Source: Chitinophaga pinensis (GTDB lineage Bacteria; Bacteroidota; Bacteroidia; Chitinophagales; Chitinophagaceae). From it: a stretch of 64,000 bases of DNA. The notes under the pieces are model-generated. The model ran no database searches. It was not told where the DNA came from and worked only from the letters and a program-made list of their open reading frames with translations. This document shows, in pieces, positions 7,909 to 15,347 of this stretch; the first letter of the stretch is position 1, and every line of letters starts with the position of its first letter. A program made the position numbers and the translations under genes. Where the stretch lies: the NCBI GenBank assembly GCA_902167325.1, contig LR632930.1, forward strand, positions 434,001-498,000, given 5' to 3'.

Positions 7909-9624
7909 ATTTTTTTTGAGATTGATTTGTAAAATTACAAGACTTGTCGCTATATTTGCAACCCGGTTAACGGAAATGGATCGGTAGTTCAGTCGGTTAG
8001 AATGCCGCCCTGTCACGGCGGAGGTCGCGGGTTCGAGTCCCGTCCGGTCCGCAGAAGGGGACAAATCATCTAAAAAATGATTGTCCCCTTTTTCGTTTTC
8101 TGCCATATCCCGCTGTAGCTGGGCGATACGGACGAAGAGCGGGTTGATGTTTTCGGTTCGATAACACTGTTTTTTGCGGTCGTAGAAAATTCCGGTTGGG
8201 AAGATGAGTTTTTGTAGTTTTTCTTGCTTATCGATTTCGCTAGAGAGCCATGTGGCAGGGAGTTTGGAACAAAATTCTACGACTGATTTTACCTTATCTT
8301 CCAGGTTCGATATTGTTCCCTGACATTTTCCGAGTTCGAGGCTAATTTCATCCCTTTCTTTCGCATACCGGAAGGCGAGTTTCTGGAAAGTGTCTTTCGT
8401 CATTTCATTTAAAGCGTAGAATTTCTCCTCGATGGCGTCGATCTTCTTGTCCACTTCTTTTAAGCGGTCGGTGTAGATTTTCTCTTGCTCTCTATTTCCT
8501 TCGGTTGATTCGTGATAGGCTTCGATTAGTGCCTGTTCTACGTATGGTATGCAATCTTCATCTACGGAAAGCTCTTCTAACAGTTTTACAAAGTCGTCAT
8601 GCATCAGTTTGGCGCTACGGTTACAGCGGCATCCGATCTTGTTGCATTTGTAGTACCAGAGGTTTTTAGCCTTTACGACGTACCCAGTAAAGGGGACACC
8701 ACATTCCCCGCAGCGGATAAAGTTCTTCAGGGGTAAAGCGGCGTCCTCCTTCTTGTGTGGGACTCCATAACCTTGAGCTTTCTCGTTGATCCCGTTGATC
8801 TTTAGGAATAGCTCTTGCGATATCAACCTTTCGTGTTTCCCTTCTACCACCTTTCCGTCCAGCATACTGTGATTGATGATACCACTGTAAAATGGGTTCT
8901 GCAGGATTTTGGTTAGTTGCTGCTTATACATCTTTACCCCCATTGCCCTTAATCGGGCAACGATCTCCTCGTTTTTCATTCCTTCTGCCTTCCACTCAAA
9001 AGCTTTGCGGATCTTCTTTCCGATATCATTCACCCGGATTTTACGCTCTCCACCTACCCGCACGATTTCGTAGCCTTGGGGCGGTCGTGTTACCCAGATA
9101 CCGGCTTCAAATTTCTGGCGCATATTAATGATGGTACGTTGCCGCCGGACTACGTTATCGTGTTTACTAAAGATCAGATGAATATCCTGTTGGAAAGAGC
9201 CGTTGGGATTGGAGGTGTCGATGGGCTGGGTAACCGAAATGACATTGATTCCATACTGCTCTAATAGATCGTCCTTCAACTTGATGGCTCCGCCGCCTGT
9301 CCGGGAGAACCGGTCGAAAGAATAGACAAACAAGGATTTAATCCTCCCTTTATTGGCAGCGATGTAATTGAGCATCCGTTGAAACTCCTTCCGGCCGTCG
9401 GTTTTCGCACTTTCGTAAGTGCCTCCGAAATATTCGACAATCGGGATATTTAACTTGGCGGCCTCCCGGTCAATCAGGGCTTTTTGGGTAGCCAGGCTCA
9501 TATTATGCTCAAATTGTTCTTTTGAGGAAACCCGCGTATAGGCGATGCTATTATTTACCAGTACGGCAGGAGCATTACTTCTAGAGGGTTTTGCGAACTT
9601 CGAGAAGGAGTTTAGGGAGGTCAT
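7003..9624 (-). CDS. Large serine recombinase; frame runs through tRNA-Asp into gluQRS
   Basis: A continuous 873-codon frame. The recombinase proper is residues 1 to about 525 (roughly 8050-9624). It has a resolvase domain with YTRVSSKEQ (catalytic Ser about residue 33) and FDRFSR, a recombinase DNA-binding domain (about 165-280), a zinc ribbon CGECG...CNKIGCRC (305-334) and a coiled coil (about 375-470). It would integrate and excise the island at the tRNA-Asp 3' end. After the attachment site the frame crosses tRNA-Asp antisense and enters gluQRS without a stop; residues 573-873 are GluQRS. The native recombinase end is therefore set by the flanking DNA. Three decayed copies of its 3' end lie downstream. 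It is probably the only active copy. Confidence 0.85.
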   Translation of the reverse strand: MTSLNSFSKFAKPSRSNAPAVLVNNSIAYTRVSSKEQFEHNMSLATQKALIDREAAKLNIPIVEYFGGTYESAKTDGRKEFQRMLNYIAANKGRIKSLFVYSFDRFSRTGGGAIKLKDDLLEQYGINVISVTQPIDTSNPNGSFQQDIHLIFSKHDNVVRRQRTIINMRQKFEAGIWVTRPPQGYEIVRVGGERKIRVNDIGKKIRKAFEWKAEGMKNEEIVARLRAMGVKMYKQQLTKILQNPFYSGIINHSMLDGKVVEGKHERLISQELFLKINGINEKAQGYGVPHKKEDAALPLKNFIRCGECGVPFTGYVVKAKNLWYYKCNKIGCRCNRSAKLMHDDFVKLLEELSVDEDCIPYVEQALIEAYHESTEGNREQEKIYTDRLKEVDKKIDAIEEKFYALNEMTKDTFQKLAFRYAKERDEISLELGKCQGTISNLEDKVKSVVEFCSKLPATWLSSEIDKQEKLQKLIFPTGIFYDRKKQCYRTENINPLFVRIAQLQRDMAENEKGDNHFLDDLSPSADRTGLEPATSAVTGRHSNRLNYRSISVNRVANIATSLVILQINLKKNMPQPDTSLTATLTRLAPTPSGFLHVGNLLSFAATIVLAEHFNARVLLRIDDLDRERVRPEYLDDIFQTLEYMQIPWSNGPRNADDFSANWSQSLRMEEYHRMLGLLAETGRVFACDCSRAQLQNGVYDGACRHKNIPLHQPGVAWRLRTEPDALITMRSLGRPVPPMPLPPSMYDFVVRKKNGDPAYQLASVADDLLYGADLVVRGEDLLPSTLGQLYLASMLPRNPFPDTLFWHHPLIEGPSGQKLSKSAGDTSIRHMRALGMPPAAICTAAAKVFDKTAAPQDVRALGKLLLEREGVII
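7926..7958 (+). promoter_or_regulatory. Promoter of tRNA-Asp
   Basis: TTTG at 7926-7929 and TATATTTG at 7951-7958, 21 bp apart: a full match to the Bacteroidota -33/-7 pattern, 19 bp before the tRNA. Confidence 0.75.
7978..8051 (+). tRNA. tRNA-Asp (anticodon GTC)
   Basis: A 74-nt tRNA. The acceptor GGATCGG pairs with CCGGTCC (one U-G pair) and the discriminator is G. The anticodon arm gives GTC, and the T arm is GCGGG-TTCGAGT-CCCGT. CCA is not encoded. The recombinase gene begins right behind it on the opposite strand, so the tRNA 3' end is the likely attachment site. Its 3' end is followed by an element-derived terminator. Confidence 0.96.
8031..8093 (+). other. Left attachment junction (L-type) and element-supplied terminator
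   Basis: The tRNA 3' end (8031-8053) joins the recombinase 3' end. Immediately inside, GGGGACAAATCAT (8057-8069) pairs with ATGATTGTCCCC (8077-8088, one bulged A), followed by T5, which makes a terminator for the tRNA. The same arrangement recurs at 24826 and, degraded, at 30462 and 32743. Confidence 0.65.
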
Positions 9625-9650
9625 GTCAATCTAGTTTTAGGTAAAAGTGA

Positions 9651-9842
9651 TTATGCGGCAGTTCTGATAGATTCATTTGGCATAGTTACAACCGTGCTAC
9701 TAACGTTAAGCGCTAATAAGATGCTAGCGAGTAGTCTGATACTATCAATAAATCCCTCCTTCTGCTCATCTGTCAAATGATCGAAGGAGGGATTTTGTCG
9801 GAGGGATTCGGTCCAGTTGGGAGTAAGGTTCTTTGGATTCAT
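9651..9842 (-). CDS. Small hypothetical protein of the integrated element
   Basis: A 63-aa protein starting at the ATG at 9842 (an upstream TTG at 9860 is less likely). It has an acidic helical first half (TDEQKEGFIDSIRLL) and a hydrophobic segment (ASILLALNVSSTVVTM) that may be a buried helix. I recognise no family. It ends 27 bp before the recombinase start on the same strand, so the two are probably co-transcribed; an excision or regulatory role is possible but is inference from position only. Confidence 0.5.
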   Translation of the reverse strand: MNPKNLTPNWTESLRQNPSFDHLTDEQKEGFIDSIRLLASILLALNVSSTVVTMPNESIRTAA

Positions 9843-9968
9843 GGCATATCTTTTAAGCAAGATGCCACATCTTAAATTGTCGGTTCCGGGAATGGACGGG
9901 ATTGTCCGGCTTTTTCCCGATTATCCTCGATATTTTATCATATTGGCCACTTACTCCAATAGTGTTTT

Positions 9969-10019
9969 GAAACATTTTCAATCATTTTTAAACATCGGCA
10001 AACATTTTCAAACATTTTT
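9969..10019. repeat. Two direct repeats 31 bp apart
   Basis: AAACATTTTCAATCATTTTT at 9969-9988 and AAACATTTTCAAACATTTTT at 10000-10019 differ at one position. They are spaced by almost exactly three helical turns, upstream of the small gene and recombinase. A regulator or directionality-factor binding region is plausible. Confidence 0.6.
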
Positions 10020-10055
10020 GACTGGTGCGCAAATAGATTTCAAATCGAAACTGAA

Positions 10056-10304
10056 TCAATTTGCTCCTCTCGCAGCGTTCTTGGGAGGCGAAATTGCATA
10101 AGTGACCGAGTTCCATAATGGCGACGGGAGACTAACCGACTCGTAACTGATAGGTATCCCGGGAAAAACCAGTGGACTGGTAGCTTCAAAATGGAGGGTG
10201 AGGAACACGCTCTTTATAGATGGATTGACTTCCTGGAGTAATTTGAACATTTCACTCATCACTAGCTCCAGCTCCTCCCGGTTTTTAATGATTAAGTTTG
10301 TCAT
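10056..10304 (-). CDS. Small hypothetical protein of the integrated element
   Basis: An 82-aa protein, taking the ATG at 10304 (the frame also has an earlier TTG). The first half is an amphipathic acidic helix (REELELVMSEMFKLLQEV); the second half is Pro/Ser-rich. No family is recognised. It overlaps the end of the preceding gene by 20 bp, so the two are translationally linked. They form a small minus-strand operon that points towards the recombinase. Confidence 0.5.
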   Translation of the reverse strand: MTNLIIKNREELELVMSEMFKLLQEVNPSIKSVFLTLHFEATSPLVFPGIPISYESVSLPSPLWNSVTYAISPPKNAARGAN

Positions 10305-10599
10305 AACCAATGATTAAGGTGTTAAAAGCAGTGTTTTCTGATTTCCTTTCTTTGATAATTTGCTCGGTAAATAATTGCATTTCAAGCAGTAAGGAGTATC
10401 CTACCTTAAAAATCACCTCTTCCTCTGCTTTAGTGGCTGGTCTGGAATATTTGAGATACCGTTGGAAGGTCTGATCGCTCCAGCCTAATTCCATGCAGAT
10501 ATTCTCTTTAAATCTACGCGCGAGTTGGCTATGCGCCAGGAAGAAAGTGTATTGCGCGGAAAGGCAATAGCCTAGCTGATCGGTCAACTTGACATTCAT
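10285..10599 (-). CDS. Small HTH-like protein (ICMELGW family)
   Basis: A 104-aa protein. The central stretch NICMELGWSDQTFQRYLKY, with a following acidic helix, looks like a helix-turn-helix and is clearly similar to the protein at 37131-37442 (RICIELGWEEATLEFYMRH). I know no name for this family. It is the first gene of the minus-strand set leading to the recombinase and faces the XRE gene across a hairpin-rich gap, so it may belong to element maintenance or regulation. Confidence 0.55.
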   Translation of the reverse strand: MNVKLTDQLGYCLSAQYTFFLAHSQLARRFKENICMELGWSDQTFQRYLKYSRPATKAEEEVIFKVGYSLLLEMQLFTEQIIKERKSENTAFNTLIIGYDKLNH

Positions 10600-10636
10600 A
10601 AATAGTGGAAATAAATGGGTGAAGAAATGGGGTGCC

Positions 10637-10776
10637 TAGGAACTAACGAACAAAAAAATGGCGTGGGTTAGTTCCTACCGGCCTGAGGGCTACGACACCC
10701 CGTACGAGATAAGAACGCCCACACCAGTATGATGCAGGCGATTTACCTTATACTCTCGTACGGTCAGAAGGTCGTA
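10637..10776. repeat. Two adjacent long inverted repeats in a divergent intergenic region
   Basis: A perfect 11-bp inverted repeat, TAGGAACTAAC at 10637-10647 against 10667-10677, is followed by a second, imperfect one. In the second, TACGAC (10691-10696) and CCGTACGAG (10700-10708) are mirrored by CTCGTACGG (10755-10763) and GTCGTA (10771-10776). The gap 10600-10968 has no gene. Such structure suggests an operator, an origin or a structured RNA. Confidence 0.6.
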
Positions 10777-10968
10777 GTTTCAGGCGCGAGTGTAAAAGCA
10801 AATTCGCTTTGTTATATTATGGATTGCAAATGTAAAAATTACGATGTATTCATACAGGGTGAATTTTTTCCTTATTACTGCAATATATGGGGATTTTTTG
10901 AATCTACCTAATTAGTGCCGATCTAATTGAGTCTGGTGTAATTCGGTAGGAAAGAGCAGATTTACAGT

Positions 10969-11238
10969 ATGTCAGAGAAGGAAAAGGCAAAACCCAGTCA
11001 ACCCGAAGATCGTCAAAGAGAAATGGCCCGTCTGGTGGGCGCCCGCATCCGGGAACTCCGGATTGCGAAAGGGTATTCTAGTTATGAGGATTTCGCTTAT
11101 AAGCATGATATGGGCACTAGCCAGTTTGGGCGGTATGAAAGGGGAGATACGTTTATTCAGTTGGATACATTGGTGAGGGTACTCTCTGCGCTTGAAACGT
11201 CTTTTTCGGACTTTTTTAATACAGACGATTTTAAATAA
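10969..11238 (+). CDS. XRE-family HTH regulator
   Basis: An 89-aa protein with a lambda-repressor-like helix-turn-helix: VGARIRELRIAKGYSSYEDFA, then TSQFGRYERGD and a final LDTLVRVLSAL. There is a highly charged N-terminal tail of about 20 residues. It has the length of a stand-alone repressor. It directly precedes the HEPN-like gene (11-bp gap) and may repress the HEPN/ATPase pair; the inverted repeats upstream are candidate operators. Function beyond DNA binding is inference. Confidence 0.85.
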   Translation: MSEKEKAKPSQPEDRQREMARLVGARIRELRIAKGYSSYEDFAYKHDMGTSQFGRYERGDTFIQLDTLVRVLSALETSFSDFFNTDDFK

Positions 11239-11248
11239 AAATAGTTTA

Positions 11249-11674
11249 ATGGCCGATAATTTTGTTGATACCGCGACAAGAATGAATGCGAGTTGCAAAG
11301 AGCTGCATAATATCAAACATTGGCATAACTCATGTTACACTGCAGGTTATGTAGTTGAATCATATCAAAAGATTTTTATTTCAGCTGGCTTAATTCCAAC
11401 AGGACTATCAGCAAGTCGATATAGTCATGATATTCAGCGACTCAGGAATGAATTGGCAGCTCAAGTTCTTGTTTCTTCAACTGCAGGTGCAAATAGAGCA
11501 TACTTAATCGACATTGAAGTAGAATGCCCAAACATTTTTCAAGAATGGGAACCTATCAAAAGATATATCGAAAGTACAAATTGCTGGGTTGAGGCAAAAA
11601 GTGTAGAGTTTATAATAGAGCAGCAGAAATGCTTTGACATGATTCAAAAAATGATTGTTGATTCAAAAATTTAA
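11249..11674 (+). CDS. HEPN-like protein
   Basis: A 141-aa helical protein, taking the ATG at 11249. The segment WHNSCYTAGYVVESYQKIF resembles the second helix of HEPN domains (an AGY-xxE pattern), and the overall size fits a stand-alone HEPN subunit. The canonical Rx4-6H catalytic motif is not clear: SRYSHD (about residues 69-74) contains R-x2-H only. So it may be a non-catalytic sensor or use a variant motif. It sits 5 bp before the large double-ATPase gene, so the two almost certainly act together. The HEPN call is tentative. Confidence 0.5.
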   Translation: MADNFVDTATRMNASCKELHNIKHWHNSCYTAGYVVESYQKIFISAGLIPTGLSASRYSHDIQRLRNELAAQVLVSSTAGANRAYLIDIEVECPNIFQEWEPIKRYIESTNCWVEAKSVEFIIEQQKCFDMIQKMIVDSKI

Positions 11675-11679
11675 TACTG

Positions 11680-14370
11680 ATGAAGAGTTTTGAAGACATA
11701 AAGGGATTTATTCAAACGGAAGCCATCGATGTTGTAAAAACCGGACGAGCTTATATAGTTTGTTCTGTATTTGCTCGTTTTTCGATTTTGCTAGTTGAAA
11801 CTGCCGATGAATGTTTAGATGTCTTGAAAAATCAACTAGCAGATATCGTTGAAAGGATCAGTATTATTGAAAAGGACAGTCCACTATTACAAGAAATAAA
11901 CCATAAAGATTTTGTCCCTCCTATACGTTTATCCGATAATGTTTTCTACGTTGATAGACATATTGGAATGCAAAACTGGGAAATTGTAAATAAATATAAC
12001 TCCAATGTGCCAATAACTGCATTTTACTCATTTAAAGGCGGACTTGGAAGGACGACTAGTTTGGTCCTGAGTGGAATTCAACTTGCACGGCAAGGAAAAA
12101 AAGTTGTACTAATAGATTTTGATCTTGAAGCTCCGGGGTTAGCAACACTATTTTCTAATGATTTCCCTCAGATTGATAGTTTTAAGGGAGTAACTGATTA
12201 TATAGTTGACCTACTAGCTAATAAGTATGACGAAGCAGATCTAGATCTTAATGATTACTACTGTAGTATAGCTCGCCAAGATATCGTTGGGAGCCAAGGA
12301 GGTGAATTGTTAATCTTCCCAGCCACAATCACAAATGGTGAAGAGAAATTGTATTTGAGCAAATTCTCTAAGGTAAATTCGTATTTTCAAAGTAATGTAA
12401 AGTTTCCGATTGATTACCTTTTAAGAAGAATAGAGAATAATCTTAAACCTGACGCAATATTGATTGATACTCGTACAGGTTTAAATGATTTGGGTGGTCT
12501 ATTCCTAACTAGATATGCTACTCAATCGTTTTTGTTTTTTTACGGTAACCGCCAAAACATGTTTGGATTAGAGTCGATTTTGCCTAAGTTAAGGGCGATA
12601 AACTCTAAATTCTACTTAGTTAACTCACCAGTTCCGCCTTCGCCGTTAGCAGAAGAAGAGCGAGATTATTTTTTGGAGAAATCCTACACTCTATTTACGG
12701 AGCTATATTATGAAAACGAAAGTGCTCCCTATATCTATGATGAAACGGCTGCTCATTTTCCAATTGAAGTTCCATATAATAGTCTTGCTGTATTATTGAA
12801 TAATTCTGAAAAGCTTAAATCACTTCTCGCAGAAGATAGCGGAACGGGAAATGTTTATCATTATATTTCAACATTGATAGCAGGAAGTCCAGTTTCTGAA
12901 ATTCAGAAAGCACAATCGGATTCAGCGGGTGAAGTAGAGAATTTGTTACGCGCATTTAATTCTATATCACCGAATAAATCTGCTGCTGGTGAATATGAGT
13001 TTGGCTCAATTTTAGAGCTTAAATCTAATTTTTATCCGAGGAAAGACTATAAATTTATTTTTGACCGGAATAAGTATCTCATCTTAGGGGAAAAGGGTGC
13101 AGGAAAGACTGCATTATATGCAGTATTGTCTAATAATGAATACGCTAAAGATTTGGCAAGGTTCTGTGAGGCAGGGAGTAATGAAACAGAGGGTACGACA
13201 TGGATTAAAGGCTTAGATAACACTAAGGAGCATCCTAATGAATCAGTATTTGAAAGCCTATCCGATGAAACGGAAAAAACCTATAGGAATTTTTGGAAGT
13301 TGTTATTAATTAGGAGCATTGAAACTGATTTGTCGAAAACACCACGAGATTGGGTCACCTTTATAAATGAAGCTAGAAAAGCTAACCCAATTGCAATAGA
13401 CGGGGAAATCGATAAAATATGTGAAAAACTTAATCAAGAGAACAAATACATTACCATTATATATGATTACTTGGATGTATTGATAAGAGAGGATAGTGGC
13501 TCGAGAGGAAAAATATTAAGTGCCCTATTAGAAATATGGCGAAGCATTCAATCTCGTCAGTCAAGGTTAAGTACGAAGATTTTCATGCGAAATGATATTT
13601 TTGAAAGAGAGGTAAGTTTGACAGATAAAGTCAAACTCAATAATCACAGTTCACTTATTAGTTGGGAATATGATCAATTATTAAATATTATTTGGAAAAG
13701 ACTGTACCATTCTCAGTATGAAAAGCCCAAATGGATAATCGAGGAAATTAAGAAAGATCAATTTATTTCGGATTCACTAGGTATAGTACCAGAGTTAACC
13801 GAGAATGAGAACCGACTTCTCCTTCAGAACCTACTTGGACAATATATGGGAGGCAATAATAAAGCATTCCCATATAACTGGATACTATATCATATTAGTG
13901 ACACGAAAAGGCAAATTCAACCAAGGAGTCTATTAAATCTGTTTAGTGAAGCGTCAAAAAAACAGCTTGAAGATCCCAACGATGTGCCTGGGGAATTCCC
14001 ATTGAAGCCGAGAAACATGGAAATGGCAATGCACCTGGTATCTAAACATAGAGTAGAAGATATTAAAGAAGAGTATCCTAATCTTAAGCCTATTTTTGAC
14101 AACTTAAAAGATTATCACCAACAGTTTCCAATTGAAGAATCGGCATTGAATACTGCATTAGCAAAACTGACTAAGGATCATACTGCCTTAGCAGAAATGG
14201 CCCCAGCTAATATTATCAAACGGCTAGAAGATATTGGTGTATTATATGAGTACAAATTTACCCTTAAGAACAAGGAAAAGAGATACCATATCCCAGATTT
14301 GTACTTGATTGAGATGGGGTTGAAGAGGAAAGGCCCCGGTGCTCATAAGGCACTATTTGGAAAGAAGTAA
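11680..14370 (+). CDS. Double P-loop protein: KGGxGRT ParA-like domain plus GKT NTPase
   Basis: An 896-aa protein. Residues about 1-105 form an unassigned alpha/beta domain. About 112-370 is a ParA/MinD-like domain with deviant Walker A SFKGGLGRTT (118-126), VVLIDFDLEAPGL and Walker B ILIDTRTG; Arg replaces the usual Lys after the last Gly (KGGVGR-variant ATPases). About 440-700 is a second P-loop NTPase with GEKGAGKT (470-477), IIYDYLD (about 593-599) and FMRNDIF, resembling Sll1717-type P-loop ATPases. The C-terminus (about 800-896) looks like a winged helix. The AT-rich sequence, the HEPN-like partner and the recombinase island suggest a two-gene defence system. The domain calls are good; the biological role is inference. 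Confidence 0.75.
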   Translation: MKSFEDIKGFIQTEAIDVVKTGRAYIVCSVFARFSILLVETADECLDVLKNQLADIVERISIIEKDSPLLQEINHKDFVPPIRLSDNVFYVDRHIGMQNWEIVNKYNSNVPITAFYSFKGGLGRTTSLVLSGIQLARQGKKVVLIDFDLEAPGLATLFSNDFPQIDSFKGVTDYIVDLLANKYDEADLDLNDYYCSIARQDIVGSQGGELLIFPATITNGEEKLYLSKFSKVNSYFQSNVKFPIDYLLRRIENNLKPDAILIDTRTGLNDLGGLFLTRYATQSFLFFYGNRQNMFGLESILPKLRAINSKFYLVNSPVPPSPLAEEERDYFLEKSYTLFTELYYENESAPYIYDETAAHFPIEVPYNSLAVLLNNSEKLKSLLAEDSGTGNVYHYISTLIAGSPVSEIQKAQSDSAGEVENLLRAFNSISPNKSAAGEYEFGSILELKSNFYPRKDYKFIFDRNKYLILGEKGAGKTALYAVLSNNEYAKDLARFCEAGSNETEGTTWIKGLDNTKEHPNESVFESLSDETEKTYRNFWKLLLIRSIETDLSKTPRDWVTFINEARKANPIAIDGEIDKICEKLNQENKYITIIYDYLDVLIREDSGSRGKILSALLEIWRSIQSRQSRLSTKIFMRNDIFEREVSLTDKVKLNNHSSLISWEYDQLLNIIWKRLYHSQYEKPKWIIEEIKKDQFISDSLGIVPELTENENRLLLQNLLGQYMGGNNKAFPYNWILYHISDTKRQIQPRSLLNLFSEASKKQLEDPNDVPGEFPLKPRNMEMAMHLVSKHRVEDIKEEYPNLKPIFDNLKDYHQQFPIEESALNTALAKLTKDHTALAEMAPANIIKRLEDIGVLYEYKFTLKNKEKRYHIPDLYLIEMGLKRKGPGAHKALFGKK

Positions 14371-14534
14371 TTTGATGTAAGTGAATTATTGTTTTATGCC
14401 TGAGAGTGAGGACCAACCGCACGTTAAAAAATGTTTAATTAGTATGAAATAATGGGTGAAAATTCTATTTACTCAAGGAGCCAGAAAGAAGTACAATTGC
14501 TAAAGAATTAAATGAATTGCAAAAAGAAAAGTCT

Positions 14535-14556
14535 AATAATTGTCCTTCCCAACCCG
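14535..14556 (+). repeat. att-like repeat, R type (first)
   Basis: AATAATTGTCCTTCCCAACCCG resembles the island repeat (ATAATYG..CCCTCCCAGCCCG). It is followed 11 bp later by the AGAGACCCGCGC hairpin that marks R-type copies. It is probably the right edge of the recombinase-bearing element that begins at tRNA-Asp. Confidence 0.5.
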
Positions 14557-14567
14557 AACGACTTTTC

Positions 14568-14600
14568 AGAGACCCGCGCTAAGCGCGGGTCTCTTTTTTT
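14568..14600 (+). terminator. Strong terminator (R-type hairpin)
   Basis: AGAGACCCGCGC pairs perfectly with GCGCGGGTCTCT across a TAA loop, followed by seven or more T. The same core, ACCCGCGC...GCGCGGGT, appears at 29149 and 30662. It ends the HEPN/ATPase operon; the rest of the 14371-14728 gap shows no gene. Confidence 0.85.
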
Positions 14601-14728
14601 TGTCAATTTTCATTTTTTCAATGAGCTTTACAAAGGGTAACAAGTGAATTTTCATGTCTATTAAGAAGCACATACGGAGATATTCAGGATGCTGGATATT
14701 TATGTACTATATCAAAGATCGAGCTTCA

Positions 14729-15265
14729 CTATATGCCTAGTAACATTTTATAGAAATCATTATATTTTTCGCCGCCTGCAGTTTCGCCACATTCTGATGC
14801 GAATTGGATTTGTGCATCAGCGTTTTCAAACAGAGCGTCATCTATGCCTCTTTGCTGTAAGAATGGGGCAATTTGCAATAATGCGTTTAGAAAAGTTGTA
14901 CTGTTGGACGCACAATGGTAAAGGATATGTTCCATTCCGCTTTCCAGTAGAAGTATTTCCTTTGTAATTCTACTTATTACAAGGTCATCCGTTTCGACCC
15001 TTCCGAAAATGATGTAGTCTTTCCCGTTGACGATTTTATCATTGAACTGCACCATCCCAATTTCCACATTAGACACATTAAAAGAACGAATCAGGTTCTG
15101 GATAGGATCATCACTTTCCGCGATGGTATTATCTTGTTCCTTTGGCAAAAATGTATGCCGTTTGAAAGTGTCTTCAATGAAATTATCTGACCAGCCATGT
15201 TGTTTATAGACTTCTTGATCAAATGGGACTTTTTTTAGACTTTCTGCAAATTCTTTATGCGTCAT
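14729..15265 (-). CDS. Putative immunity protein (SUKH-like) of the YD/Rhs toxin
   Basis: A 178-aa soluble acidic protein lying directly behind the toxin gene on the same strand, 82 bp apart: the usual place for a polymorphic-toxin immunity gene. The middle (GKDYIIFGRVETDDLVI, then LLLESGMEH and CASNSTTFLNALLQI) recalls the SUKH-4/SMI1-KNR4 pattern, in which a strand-rich region is followed by an N-S-T/S helix. The match is by eye and loose. Its role would be to bind and block the C-terminal nuclease of the 1834-aa protein. Confidence 0.6.
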   Translation of the reverse strand: MTHKEFAESLKKVPFDQEVYKQHGWSDNFIEDTFKRHTFLPKEQDNTIAESDDPIQNLIRSFNVSNVEIGMVQFNDKIVNGKDYIIFGRVETDDLVISRITKEILLLESGMEHILYHCASNSTTFLNALLQIAPFLQQRGIDDALFENADAQIQFASECGETAGGEKYNDFYKMLLGI

Positions 15266-15347
15266 ATCTTTGCTTAATTTTTGGGTTTAAAAATGAAACT
15301 AATGATAAATGCCAATAGTGACCGTTAAAAGTTATATCGAATTTTAA

